Assembly: GCF_051251085.1 (NCBI RefSeq)
Contig: NZ_JBPCZH010000002.1
Span: forward strand, 372,001 to 436,000
Direction of reading: 5' to 3'
DNA from: Cernens ardua
GTDB taxonomy: Bacteria; Pseudomonadota; Gammaproteobacteria; Pseudomonadales; Halomonadaceae
Length of the DNA stretch: 64,000 nucleotides
Shown: positions 27,790 to 36,498 of the stretch, one piece after another
Numbering within the stretch: the stretch's first letter is position 1
Layout of the letters: every line of letters begins with the position of its first letter
Notes under the pieces: generated by a model
Told to the model about the DNA's origin: nothing
The model's input: only the letters and a program-made list of their open reading frames with translations
Databases searched by the model: none
Position numbers and translations under genes: made by a program

Positions 27790-28698
27790 TTATGGGTAAT
27801 AAGCCGAGTTTCTCAATGCTGAGATACGCGTTTCCAGTGGCGGATGGCTTGAAAACAATTGCTGCAGCCAATCACGTGTCTGGCCTTGTGTAATGGCCAT
27901 GGCCGTCATGGACTCCGGCATCTGGTCCGGGAGCTGGCTTCCCTGTTTAAGGCGTATCAGCGCATTGATCATCGCATCTGTTCCGGCCAGTTGGGCACCT
28001 GCCGCATCGGCACGAAATTCACGCCAACGAGAGAACCAGGCCACTACGATACTGGCCGCTACACCAAAGACCAGTTCGAGGACGGTAACGACCACGAAAT
28101 AGGCGATAAATCCCATACCCTGGCCTTCTTCATTGTCGCGCGAGATAAACGAACTGATGACCTGAGCCACGATACGCGCCAAAAACATGACAAAGGTATT
28201 CACGACCCCCTGGATCAGGGCGAGCGTTACCATGTCACCATTGGCGACGTGGCCGATTTCATGGCCGATGACAGCCCGTACCTCTTCTGGCCTCATCTGT
28301 TGTAATAATCCGAGTGACACAGACACCAGCGCAGCATTCTTGTTCCAACCCGTCGCAAAGGCATTGACTTGCTCGGCCGGGAAAATACCCACTTCCGGCA
28401 TTTTAATGCCTGCCTTGTGTGCAAGGTCTGCGACTGTATCCAGCAACCATTGTTCATTGCTATTGGCCGGATGTGTGATCACGCGTGTATTGGTGCTCCA
28501 TTTTGCCATGGGCTTCGAGAGCAGCAGGGATATGAATGACCCAATCATCCCCATCACAAAACAGCCCACTAGAAGCGCAGTCATATTGCCGCCAGTATAG
28601 TGATAGAAATAGCTGTCTATCCCCAGCAACCGCAGCGTAATACTGGCGACCAGCACAACTGCCAGGTTCGTTATCAAAAAGAGGACAATCCTCATCAT
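27790..28698 (-). CDS. htpX: Protease HtpX
   Basis: Inner-membrane zinc metalloprotease (M48B) of envelope protein quality control. It has 302 residues (E. coli 293). Two N-terminal membrane helices (about 4-24 and 38-60) precede the zinc motif HEIGH at 146-150. Two further hydrophobic segments follow near 155-185 and 193-220, and the third zinc ligand lies in WREFRADAAGA. Two ATGs (28698, 28695) could start it. Downstream genes alaA and msrB match Pseudomonas. An imperfect hairpin (27745-27780) lies just past the stop. Confidence 0.97.
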   Translation of the reverse strand: MMRIVLFLITNLAVVLVASITLRLLGIDSYFYHYTGGNMTALLVGCFVMGMIGSFISLLLSKPMAKWSTNTRVITHPANSNEQWLLDTVADLAHKAGIKMPEVGIFPAEQVNAFATGWNKNAALVSVSLGLLQQMRPEEVRAVIGHEIGHVANGDMVTLALIQGVVNTFVMFLARIVAQVISSFISRDNEEGQGMGFIAYFVVVTVLELVFGVAASIVVAWFSRWREFRADAAGAQLAGTDAMINALIRLKQGSQLPDQMPESMTAMAITQGQTRDWLQQLFSSHPPLETRISALRNSAYYP

Positions 28699-28720
28699 GT
28701 GTTGGTTCTCCCTCTACCTC

Positions 28721-28746
28721 TCATTAAATTCATTCATTAAATTCGT
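28721..28746. repeat. 13-bp tandem repeat, 2 copies
   Basis: TCATTAAATTCAT followed directly by TCATTAAATTCGT; one mismatch. It lies 23 bases upstream of the htpX start codon, in its leader. Confidence 0.75.
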
Positions 28747-29064
28747 TGATCAGACATCTGATGCTTTGACATCTATATGGAGGCATTTCATCGGGATTTC
28801 TTGTGGTATTAAGTTTGAGTTAAAAAAACAAATCATGTTTCCATTCCTTGTTGGAATAGTCATTTCAGGTGACGCTGGGGGGGGAATAATACGCATCAGG
28901 CTTGTCTGATACATGCTTGATACAAAATCCGCGAGTCTGCCGATACGATGGGATAAAAGACGGTTAGCTACCGAAATGCCTCACTAAAGCTTGAGCTTGG
29001 CGATTTTATGGCGAGTTGGCGCCTAAAAGCGGTAATCAAGTGACAGGTAAGTAGAGTTTGTCGT

Positions 29065-29104
29065 GCGATTAACAACAGAAATCTGACCTTCTACTGTTAA
29101 TCGC
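29065..29104. repeat. Inverted repeat with 10-bp perfect arms downstream of alaA
   Basis: GCGATTAACA (29065-29074) and its exact complement TGTTAATCGC (29095-29104) flank a 20-base centre that adds a few more pairs. There is no T-run, so it is not a canonical terminator. It lies 37 bases past the alaA stop. Confidence 0.75.
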
Positions 29105-29140
29105 TTGATTCAATTCTCCTTAGGAGATATAGCGCGAAAA

Positions 29141-30355
29141 TTAGCGACGCCGTGCCAGGAATCGCGCAAAACGATCCAGTGCTTCATTCAGTACATCGAC
29201 CTGTGGCAATGTGACCAATCGGATATGATCCGTTCCGGCCCAGTTGAATGCGCTGCCATGTGCCAACAGGATTTTCTCTTCTAGCAGAAGGTCCAACATC
29301 AGTTGTTCATCGTCCTTGATGTCGTATACCTCCGGGTCAAGACGCATGAACATGTACAGCGCACCCTTGGGTTTGACACAGCTGACGCCGGGTATCTCAT
29401 TCAGTTTTTTCCAGGCCACATCACGTTGTGCCAGTAGGCGGCCGCCCGGGAGGACGAGGTCATTGATGGACTGATATCCACCCAAAGCCGTTTGGATAAT
29501 GTATTGTGCAGGCACATTGGAACACATGCGCATGGACGCCAGCATGTTCAGCCCCTGAATGAAGTCGCCGGCAGTACTTTTATCACCCGAAATAATCAAC
29601 CAGCCTGCACGGAAGCCGGCGCAGCGGTAATTTTTTGACAGGCCATTCAGGGTGAGTACCAGTACATCATCAGCGAGCGAAGCCGTGCTGATATGCTTGA
29701 CGCCGTCATAAAGAATTTTGTCGTAAATTTCGTCGGAGAAAACAATCAGGTCGTTCTCTCTTGCTACCTGCAGGATATTTTCCAAAATACGCTTGGAATA
29801 AACAGCCCCCGTCGGGTTGTTCGGATTGATGAGGACAATAGCCTTCGATTGTGGAGTGATCTTGGCACGAATGTCTTCGATATCCGGTTCCCAGCCTTTC
29901 TCTTCATCACAAAGATAATGAACAGCCTTGCCGCCAGCCAGATTGGTTGCTGCAGTCCACAGAGGGTAGTCCGGGGAGGGAAGAAGGACTTCGTCACCGT
30001 TATCAAGCAGCGCTTGCATTGACATCATGATTAGCTCGGATACCCCGTTACCAATGATGATATCCTCGATATCCACGCCCTTGATATTCTTCAGCTGTGA
30101 TTCATGTTGTACCGCCTTGCGAGCGGAGTAGATGCCCTTTGAATCGCTATAGCCTTCTGCCTGTGGCAAGTGCCGCATCATGTCCTGAATGATTTCCTGT
30201 GGCGTTTCAAAGCCGAAGGGCGCAGGGTTACCAATGTTCAATTTGAGAATGCGTTGACCTTCGTTTTCCAGCCGCTTCGCATGCTCGAGCACTGGGCCTC
30301 GTATATCGTAGGAGACGTGTTCGAGTTTCTTTGACTTGGTAATCTGCTTTTTCAT
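29141..30355 (-). CDS. alaA: Glutamate-pyruvate aminotransferase AlaA
   Basis: PLP-dependent class I aminotransferase making alanine from pyruvate and glutamate. It has 404 residues (E. coli AlaA 405). Landmarks: KLNIGNPAPFGFE (38-50), PSPDYPLW (127-133), INPNNPTGAVY (176-186), FSDEIYDK (206-213), Schiff-base lysine K241 in NGLSKNYR, and FRAGW. The C-terminal arginine for the substrate carboxylate is in HIRLVTLP. Gene order htpX-alaA-msrB matches Pseudomonas. Confidence 0.95.
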   Translation of the reverse strand: MKKQITKSKKLEHVSYDIRGPVLEHAKRLENEGQRILKLNIGNPAPFGFETPQEIIQDMMRHLPQAEGYSDSKGIYSARKAVQHESQLKNIKGVDIEDIIIGNGVSELIMMSMQALLDNGDEVLLPSPDYPLWTAATNLAGGKAVHYLCDEEKGWEPDIEDIRAKITPQSKAIVLINPNNPTGAVYSKRILENILQVARENDLIVFSDEIYDKILYDGVKHISTASLADDVLVLTLNGLSKNYRCAGFRAGWLIISGDKSTAGDFIQGLNMLASMRMCSNVPAQYIIQTALGGYQSINDLVLPGGRLLAQRDVAWKKLNEIPGVSCVKPKGALYMFMRLDPEVYDIKDDEQLMLDLLLEEKILLAHGSAFNWAGTDHIRLVTLPQVDVLNEALDRFARFLARRR

Positions 30356-30592
30356 GATGGCGTATTACACTCTGGGAAATCGTACTTTTATCAACAGTAC
30401 GTTAAATGTATGGTGCTGGAATGAATCCTGAGCTGATCCAATACTGCTCCAGCAAATTCTACCTTTCTGAACGCTGCCTCACAGGCAAGGTACGCAAGCG
30501 GTTGCTTTAAGCGTGCTTTTTCCATGCAGTACGCTCAAGCATACGATTCTGAGCCTTCAATTCAAAGTAGAAACTGCATGAATATAAAAGAA

Positions 30593-31573
30593 TTATTTAT
30601 CCGAAGAGGAACTCGGATCATCCTCTTCGCCTAAAGGTTCTTCTGAAGGAATATCACTGGGGGCTTCCAATGTAATTCTTCCCAATTTGCCTTCCCGTAA
30701 TTCATGTAGCAGTACTTCGGCACCACGATGAAGGTCCACGATTCCGCCGCTTTTCAGTCCACCCCGTTTCCTGGCAATCTCTTCCAGAATGGCAGTTCCA
30801 TCGTAGCCTGCCTGTGCCATCAGATCCGTAAAGGCCGGGCCATCGGTTTCGACCGCCGAAGCGTGTTCTGATGCACCTTCACACCCTTGTGCATCTTTAT
30901 ACAAAAGGAGCTCTTTCAGTTTATAGCGTGCTGTCAAAGCTTGTGGATAGCGCCGTGCCAGCTCGGCTGCCGTGATTGAGCCTACATCAATATAGTCCAG
31001 CGCCGTGTCACGAATCGCACCACTGGCCGCCAGGCGATATGCGCTCGCCTGATCCTCTATTTTGGGCCACAGCACCCCGGGGGTATCTGTCAACGCAATA
31101 CCGCTATCAAGTCGGATGATTTGCTGGCGTTTCGTCACTGCCGGTTCATTACCCACCTTGGCTATCTTGCGACCCGCCAGATTATTGATCAGTGTTGACT
31201 TGCCGACGTTGGGTATTCCCATGACCATCACGCGAATATCGCGATCAGCACGCACTTGCCCGGCAAGCTCACGACAAAGCACTGGGATACGCTTGAGTGC
31301 TTTTTTATCGCTTGTCACCATGGGGAGAGCACGCGTATCAGGTTGTTGGTCGAAAAAGGTTTGCCATTCCGTTGTGATGGATGGATCTGCCAAATCCTCC
31401 CGAGACAGGATTTTCAGAACCGGTTTATGCCTGATCAGTTCAGCCAGCATTGGATTGGCGCTGGAGTAGGGAAGGCGGCCATCGACGACCTCGATCACTA
31501 CATCGATAGCGGGCAGCGCCTTTTGAATTTCGCGCCGTGCCTTGTTCATGTGTCCTGGAAACCAACCAAGCAT
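30593..31573 (-). CDS. RbgA/YlqF-type circularly permuted GTPase
   Basis: GTPase of the ribosome-assembly YlqF/YawG family; RbgA in Bacillus matures the 50S subunit. It has 326 residues beginning MLGWFPGHMNKARREI, the family hallmark. Motif order is permuted: G4 precedes G1 (GIPNVGKST, 119-127) and G3 (DTPG, 163-166). The G4 position, NKxD in RbgA, reads SRED at 57-60, so guanine recognition may be altered. The last 20 residues are acidic/serine-rich. It lies between alaA and msrB on the same strand. Confidence 0.9.
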   Translation of the reverse strand: MLGWFPGHMNKARREIQKALPAIDVVIEVVDGRLPYSSANPMLAELIRHKPVLKILSREDLADPSITTEWQTFFDQQPDTRALPMVTSDKKALKRIPVLCRELAGQVRADRDIRVMVMGIPNVGKSTLINNLAGRKIAKVGNEPAVTKRQQIIRLDSGIALTDTPGVLWPKIEDQASAYRLAASGAIRDTALDYIDVGSITAAELARRYPQALTARYKLKELLLYKDAQGCEGASEHASAVETDGPAFTDLMAQAGYDGTAILEEIARKRGGLKSGGIVDLHRGAEVLLHELREGKLGRITLEAPSDIPSEEPLGEEDDPSSSSDK

Positions 31574-31674
31574 GTTTTTACCTGTTGTGAAAAATATGAC
31601 TGTGTAAAATTAAAATAAACTGCGCTGACTGAGCCTGCCTGATCTGGCTTTTCTCCAGGGGGAGAGAAAGAGAG

Positions 31675-32091
31675 CTACTGTGCGTCTTCGTCGGGAACAA
31701 ATTTCATCGCGACGGAGTTGATGCAATAGCGCAATCCCGTTGTTTCCCTCGGGCCGTCAGGGAAAACGTGGCCCAAGTGAGAGTCACAACGTCGGCACGT
31801 TACCTCGACCCGACGCATGCCATGGCTGGTATCCATGTGCTCCTCAACAGCGGCATCTGCCAATGGCCTGTCGAAGCTGGGCCATCCGCAATGTGATTCA
31901 AATTTATCGTCATTGCGGAAAAGTGGTGCGCCACAGGCAATACAGTGAAAGGTACCGCGAATGGGAGAAACCTCGTAATCGCCACTAAAGGGACGCTCTG
32001 TGCCCGCCTGGCGGGTGACATGGTATTGTTCAGGTGTCAGGCGTTCGCGCCACTCGGCATCCGTTAATGTCACTTTGTCATCGTTGCTCAT
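31675..32091 (-). CDS. msrB: Peptide-methionine (R)-S-oxide reductase MsrB
   Basis: Repairs methionine-R-sulfoxide in proteins. The ATG at 32091 is chosen because GAGG stands six bases upstream; an in-frame ATG at 32103 overlaps that site. 138 residues. Zinc cysteines are C50/C53 (CIAC) and C99/C102 (CRRC). The active cysteine is C123 in GLRYCINSVAM, with HLGHVFPDGP as substrate loop and HCGWPSF near 67-73. Confidence 0.96.
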   Translation of the reverse strand: MSNDDKVTLTDAEWRERLTPEQYHVTRQAGTERPFSGDYEVSPIRGTFHCIACGAPLFRNDDKFESHCGWPSFDRPLADAAVEEHMDTSHGMRRVEVTCRRCDSHLGHVFPDGPRETTGLRYCINSVAMKFVPDEDAQ

Positions 32092-32138
32092 CGCTAGCCT
32101 CATTCTCGACAGTCTTTATAGTGATAATCGTTATAGTA

Positions 32139-32174
32139 ATGTTCATCAGTGAAGCAATGCTCATCAATGAAGAT
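32139..32174. repeat. 18-bp tandem repeat, 2 copies
   Basis: ATGTTCATCAGTGAAGCA is followed directly by ATGCTCATCAATGAAGAT (four mismatches). It lies in the gap between msrB and the tRNA-Glu promoter. Confidence 0.7.
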
Positions 32175-32336
32175 GGGTACCGTGCTTTCTTACTATATAG
32201 GTATTATAAGGCTTTCGAGCCCCACGATCATTATCAGCGATATGTTTACGCCAATTGAGTGATAACTCACTGATTGGCATGGGGTTTGAAACATCGTGTG
32301 AGCGTATCCGCGGTGCGATTCACTCTGTTTTTTTAG

Positions 32337-32365
32337 TTGACAGTGGAGTAGTAACTCAGTAATAT
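32337..32365 (+). promoter_or_regulatory. Sigma-70 promoter of the first tRNA-Glu/tRNA-Gly pair
   Basis: Consensus -35 TTGACA (32337-32342), 17-bp spacer, -10 TAATAT (32360-32365), then a GC-rich discriminator GCGCGCC typical of stringently controlled stable-RNA promoters. The tRNA starts about 45 bases after the expected transcription start. Confidence 0.88.
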
Positions 32366-32416
32366 GCGCGCCACTTGTTACGGAGGGGCCGCATGGTAAC
32401 GTCCGTAGTCAGATAA

Positions 32417-32492
32417 GTCCCGTTCGTCTAGTGGCCTAGGACACCGCCCTTTCACGGCGGTAACAAGGGTTCGAACCCCTTACGGGACGCCA
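32417..32492 (+). tRNA. tRNA-Glu (TTC), copy 1
   Basis: 76 bases with encoded CCA; anticodon loop CTTTCAC gives anticodon TTC. All four stems pair. It differs from copies 2 and 3 by a paired change in the acceptor stem (G-C for A-T), a paired change in the T stem (A-T for G-C) and one D-loop base. Confidence 0.98.
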
Positions 32493-32509
32493 TCCAGTCT
32501 AATGACTCG

Positions 32510-32585
32510 GCGGGAATAGCTCAGTTGGTAGAGCGCCACCTTGCCAAGGTGGAGGTCGCGAGTTCGAGCCTCGTTTCCCGCTCCA
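32510..32585 (+). tRNA. tRNA-Gly (GCC), copy 1
   Basis: 76 bases with encoded CCA; anticodon loop TTGCCAA gives GCC. It lies 17 bases after tRNA-Glu and is co-transcribed with it. Identical to the copy at 34893. Confidence 0.98.
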
Positions 32586-32596
32586 AATTGTGCAAT

Positions 32597-32625
32597 AGAG
32601 ATATCCTGATTGTTTGGATATCTCT
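32597..32625 (+). other. Perfect 10-bp hairpin after tRNA-Gly
   Basis: AGAGATATCC / GGATATCTCT with a nine-base loop and no T-run. It directly precedes the terminator, so it is probably a stable 3' trailer structure for processing. Confidence 0.6.
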
Positions 32626-32630
32626 GTTTG

Positions 32631-32658
32631 AAAAAGGAGCCCAAGGGCTCCTTTTTTT
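32631..32658 (+). terminator. Rho-independent terminator of the tRNA-Glu/Gly operon
   Basis: AAAAAGGAGCCC / GGGCTCCTTTTTTT with an AA loop; the A-run on the left makes it potentially bidirectional, which would also stop the LysR transcript running leftward. Confidence 0.9.
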
Positions 32659-32722
32659 GTTTGGCTCACCTATTCAGGAGAATGGTGAGAATAACGTTGA
32701 AGAATACAAAGAACAAAAATAC

Positions 32723-33628
32723 TTAATATTCTGTTGTATCTTTCCGGGAAGACAAGTAGTCGAGCAAGGCGCGTAGGGGTGGCCGCATCTGTTTTCGACT
32801 CGGGTAATAAAGGTAGAAGCCTGGAAAGGCAGGAGTCCATTCCTTTAATAGCTGTACTAGATGGCCACTGGTCAGAAAGGGATCAACCTGGTGGGAAAAT
32901 TGATATGTGATGCCCACACCATCAAGCGCCAGTTGCGTCAGCATTTCCGGTTCATCGGTGATAATCGGGCCTTCCACATTTATTTCGCATGATTTCCCGT
33001 CGCGCTGGAACTCCCAGCGATAGACACTGTCATCACTTGGGCGTCGGTATGTAAGGCAGCGATGATGCCGTAAATCACGTGGTTCCTGTATGATTGAATG
33101 CCGCTCTATATATGAAGGTGAGGCGACCACTTTCATCTGCAGGCGCTTGCTTAGTCTCACTGCGATCATATCCTGATCCAGTTGTTCACCCAGCCTGATC
33201 CCCGCATCAAACCCAGCGTCTACAATATCGATCAATGCATCATTGGTAACCACGTCTACCTGAATATGAGGGTGCTTTTTGAGAAATTCGCTCAATAACG
33301 GGGCCAAATAATGAACGGCTGAGATTCGAGCGGCATTCAGTCGAATATGACCCGAGGTTCTTTGTGTCGTCAATGCATCGTGTACGGCTATATCCAAGCC
33401 TTCAAGGGCGGGTTTAAGATGTATCATCATGCGTTTGGCTGCCTCGGTAGGCGACACGCTTCGCGTTGTTCTATTCAACAAGCGCAGTTCCAGACGTTCT
33501 TCAAGATCTCGAATCATCAGGCTCAACGTTGACGTTGTTATACCTAAATGTGCTGCCGCTTTGGTGAAACTTCCCTGTTCTATCACCATGGCCAGCGCTT
33601 GTAGTTGGGTAAATTCACGACCACGCAT
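32723..33628 (-). CDS. LysR-family transcriptional regulator
   Basis: 301 residues from the ATG at 33628 (MRGREFTQLQALAMVIEQGS); an in-frame TTG at 33676 would add 16. The helix-turn-helix is at about 18-60 (GSFTKAAAHLGITTSTLSLMIRDLEERL, landmarks only). The effector domain follows, with the CrgA-like segments RLSKRLQMKVVASPSYI and DGVGITYQ. It is divergent from the SDR gene at 33737, with 108 bases between them, the usual arrangement for a regulator and its target. Ligand unknown. Confidence 0.92.
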   Translation of the reverse strand: MRGREFTQLQALAMVIEQGSFTKAAAHLGITTSTLSLMIRDLEERLELRLLNRTTRSVSPTEAAKRMMIHLKPALEGLDIAVHDALTTQRTSGHIRLNAARISAVHYLAPLLSEFLKKHPHIQVDVVTNDALIDIVDAGFDAGIRLGEQLDQDMIAVRLSKRLQMKVVASPSYIERHSIIQEPRDLRHHRCLTYRRPSDDSVYRWEFQRDGKSCEINVEGPIITDEPEMLTQLALDGVGITYQFSHQVDPFLTSGHLVQLLKEWTPAFPGFYLYYPSRKQMRPPLRALLDYLSSRKDTTEY

Positions 33629-33736
33629 TATTGTGTTTTTCCATAATAGTGACTGTAATAATTTCGATATTATCAAACTGTACTTGTGTCATTACCATCA
33701 ACGCGTAGTAAATCATCATGTTGACGGAAAAAGACT

Positions 33737-34477
33737 ATGCATAACTTTGCAGGCAAGAACTTTCTGATTACAGGGGCCAGTAGGGGGATCGGATTATCAG
33801 GTGCCTTGACCGCTATATCTGCGGGAGCGCGTGTTATCGCTACCGGTCATGATAGAAAACACCTCAAGGCGCTTGATGGATTACTACCTCAGGATTCCAT
33901 TGCGGTATATAACGATGCGGGAAGTCCTGATACAGGTGAATGCCTTGCCAGGGTAGTCGAGACATTTGGGCCTTTGGATGGTATTTGGTTCAATGCAGGC
34001 TATGCATTTCTGCAAGAAATGGATCAAGTTGATAGCCATTCTTTTGATGCTCTTATGGACGTGAATGTACGTGGACCGGTGCTTCAACTTGCGGCATTGT
34101 CCCGTTATCTTGTCGATGGTGCTTCTGTTGTTGTCACCTCGTCTACCTCCGCTTATGAGGGTGCCCCCACGACAGACGTGTATGCGGCAACCAAGGGCGC
34201 TCTGGTTTCTCTGGTACGTTGTTGGGCATCGACCCTGGGCTCAAGAGGTATACGTGTCAATGCGCTGTTACCCGGTCCGATTCAGAGCGGCTTTCGCGAT
34301 TTCATGGCGCCCGAACAACGTACGGCTTTTGAAGCTGGCGTACTCAATCAACTGGTAATCAAACGAATCGGTAGTGCACAGGAAGCGGCAAATGTAGCTT
34401 TGTTCCTGTTATCCGACCATTCGTCGTTTGTGACCGGCTCGCAGTACTTTGTTGATGGTGGGCTAACGATGGTGTAG
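33737..34477 (+). CDS. SDR-family oxidoreductase
   Basis: 246-residue classical short-chain dehydrogenase/reductase. NAD(P)-binding TGASRGIG at 12-19, NAG at 86-88, and catalytic Ser (S135/S136), Y149 and K153 in YAATK. PGPIQSGF and the C-terminal GSQYFVDGGLTMV are typical. R16 and the H38-R40 segment after beta-2 hint at NADPH. Substrate cannot be read from sequence. Probably controlled by the divergent LysR protein. The pair is bracketed by tRNA-Glu/tRNA-Gly duplicates. Confidence 0.92.
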   Translation: MHNFAGKNFLITGASRGIGLSGALTAISAGARVIATGHDRKHLKALDGLLPQDSIAVYNDAGSPDTGECLARVVETFGPLDGIWFNAGYAFLQEMDQVDSHSFDALMDVNVRGPVLQLAALSRYLVDGASVVVTSSTSAYEGAPTTDVYAATKGALVSLVRCWASTLGSRGIRVNALLPGPIQSGFRDFMAPEQRTAFEAGVLNQLVIKRIGSAQEAANVALFLLSDHSSFVTGSQYFVDGGLTMV

Positions 34478-34773
34478 CGAGCGACCCATTAGAGGTTTCC
34501 TATCGGTTAAATGACCATGGCAGTTAACCATATAACTGATATTGGGTCGCTTCCCCTGGTTTACGTCTCTGCTGACAATCCGGTTTTACTGCGCACAAAA
34601 TTTCGCGGAAGGGGTTGCCAATTGATTTAGCTTGGTCCATAATGCACGCCGTTCTTCTGGAGTAGGGGAAAGAAAATCTCCTATTTATTAGCAGGTTACC
34701 TTCAATTCAGTATTTAAGAATGTAGGTTATACCTGTTCAGGAAAACATCAGGATATTATATCCTACGGCATAC

Positions 34774-34849
34774 GTCCCATTCGTCTAGTGGTCTAGGACA
34801 CCGCCCTTTCACGGCGGTAACAGGGGTTCGAACCCCCTATGGGACGCCA
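34774..34849 (+). tRNA. tRNA-Glu (TTC), copy 2
   Basis: 76 bases with CCA and anticodon TTC; identical to the copy at 41383. A short palindrome GGATATTATATCC lies just upstream (34752-34764) and may include the -10 element. Confidence 0.98.
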
Positions 34850-34892
34850 CTTCTGATGATGCTATTGCGTTCGTGTAATGCATTCAGTGAGT

Positions 34893-34968
34893 GCGGGAAT
34901 AGCTCAGTTGGTAGAGCGCCACCTTGCCAAGGTGGAGGTCGCGAGTTCGAGCCTCGTTTCCCGCTCCA
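34893..34968 (+). tRNA. tRNA-Gly (GCC), copy 2
   Basis: 76 bases, identical to copy 1 including CCA. It lies 43 bases after tRNA-Glu copy 2; that spacer is unrelated to the 17-base spacer of the first pair. Confidence 0.98.
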
Positions 34969-35068
34969 ATATTTTTATCCCCCCTTATATTGCTACACTC
35001 TATTTTACGCAGTTAGTGAATTTACCTTTTTTCCTTTCTTGACTTTCTCTCTTCCATGGTTTTTCTTC

Positions 35069-35110
35069 TATAGCTTCCCAGCGATATTTTATAGTTTTCC
35101 AGCGATATTT
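35069..35110. repeat. 21-bp tandem repeat, 2 copies
   Basis: Copies at 35069-35089 and 35090-35110 share the ends TATAG and CCAGCGATATTT and differ at two positions (C to T in both). Between tRNA-Gly and the CobW gene. Confidence 0.8.
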
Positions 35111-35173
35111 TTCGACGAATTTTGCTTCGTCTGCTGATACGCTATTCCTTTCCTGTTCCTCTCTTGTCCCTTT

Positions 35174-36301
35174 ATGGAATCGGCTATACCCATGAATAGT
35201 GCTCCCGAGAATGGTTTTTTAACGAAGGGTGATTCAACCTATAGGGCTTCCAAAAAAATCCCTATCACACTCTTGACCGGATTTTTGGGAAGTGGGAAAA
35301 CGACGGTGCTGAATTATTGGCTCCAACAACCAGCGTTGGCTGATACCCTGGTCATCATTAATGAATATGGTGAAGTCTCTCTGGATCATCAACTGGTGAT
35401 TTCAAGTACCGAGCAAGTCGTAATGGCCATGGAGAACGGCTGTCTATGTTGCTCTGTTCGCCACGATTTGATTCAGACATTGAATGACAGTCATTGGCGT
35501 TTTTCACGTGAGGGAAAGCGGCAATTTCGGCGTGTTCTGATAGAGACAACCGGGTTGGCTGATCCTGCTTCGATTATCCATACGTTGACGACGCACCCGC
35601 AGTTGGTCCGTAAATATCAGTTGGAAACAGTGGTGACGACGGTTGATACGCTGACAGCGGAAACCACACTTGATCATTATGAAGAAGCGCGTCGGCAGGT
35701 CGCTGTAGCAGACGTACTATTGCTGACCAAAGGCGATCTGGTGGGTGAAGAAAAAAAGAATGCAGTGTTTCAACGCCTTCAAGGTAAACACTCTGCCGCG
35801 AAAATGATCTTTGTGGAAGAGGGTGCGGTAAATCCTCAGGATATTTTCAATAAAGGGATATACTCACCCGAGGCAGGTCTTTACGCGGGGACTTCAGGCG
35901 CTAGTCCGACAAGTACATCTTTTCACTTTTTTCCCTCTACGCAGACCTTGCAGGCAAGCGATGTTGTCGATCTCCCTTTCCATCATAATGATGGCATCCA
36001 GACATTGACCCTTGTTATTGAGAAGCCTATTCGACGAGAGCGGCTGGAAGGTTGGTTAGCCCATATGCAGGCTACTTATGGTAGTCATATATTACGTATG
36101 AAGGGGATAGTGAATCTGGAGGGGAAAGAGGTGCCGTACGTGATTCATGGTGTCCAACATCAACTCTTTCCACCAGCGCCATTACCAGTAGGGGCAGTTG
36201 AGGATCATTTCTCACGCATAGTATTTATTACGAATGACATCGAATGCGCTGAAATGCAGGCGCAGTTGGATGATTTTCGTGCGCAGATCATGGCATCTTG
36301 A
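35174..36301 (+). CDS. CobW/COG0523-family metal-chaperone GTPase
   Basis: 375 residues (alternative ATG at 35192). G1 GFLGSGKTT is at 36-44; the family metal motif CxCC appears as GCLCCSVR (C90, C92, C93); G4 is TKGD. The C-terminal CobW_C domain runs from about 275 to 370 (FSRIVFIT near the end). Members insert or traffic Zn, Co, Fe or Ni. No Zur-type palindrome is visible upstream, and no zinc or cobalamin gene is adjacent, so the metal is unassigned. Confidence 0.9.
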   Translation: MESAIPMNSAPENGFLTKGDSTYRASKKIPITLLTGFLGSGKTTVLNYWLQQPALADTLVIINEYGEVSLDHQLVISSTEQVVMAMENGCLCCSVRHDLIQTLNDSHWRFSREGKRQFRRVLIETTGLADPASIIHTLTTHPQLVRKYQLETVVTTVDTLTAETTLDHYEEARRQVAVADVLLLTKGDLVGEEKKNAVFQRLQGKHSAAKMIFVEEGAVNPQDIFNKGIYSPEAGLYAGTSGASPTSTSFHFFPSTQTLQASDVVDLPFHHNDGIQTLTLVIEKPIRRERLEGWLAHMQATYGSHILRMKGIVNLEGKEVPYVIHGVQHQLFPPAPLPVGAVEDHFSRIVFITNDIECAEMQAQLDDFRAQIMAS

Positions 36302-36391
36302 GGATTTTGCCAGGGCAGGCTACATGGGTGGTGCAGGGGGTAGTCAAAGTCTGAAATGATATCTTCAGGCGTTAGCCCAATGGTTAGGCAT

Positions 36392-36414
36392 AAAAAAACC
36401 CGACTAAGCGCCGG
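36392..36414 (-). terminator. Terminator of the Mre11/Rad50-like operon
   Basis: On the minus strand CCCGgcgcttagtCGGG is followed by seven T. The stem is short but the T-run is strong. It lies 85 bases past the stop of the 36499-39216 gene. Confidence 0.7.
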
Positions 36415-36498
36415 GATATCAAAAGGGATCTTTGCAAGGAACAATTATCTATATTGACTGGCCTGTTCCGGATTAGTTCAAAATTTTCCGATATTTTC

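Larger units (their letters stand above)
28699..29140. other. Gap between htpX and alaA
   Basis: 442 bases holding the htpX promoter region, the 13-bp repeat at 28721-28746 and the inverted repeat at 29065-29104. No coding sequence is seen. Confidence 0.55.

Noticed and set aside
32417..34968. Integrated prophage or element with tRNA attachment sites
   Set aside because: No integrase or phage gene lies between the tRNA pairs, and the repeats are complete tRNA genes rather than short att cores.
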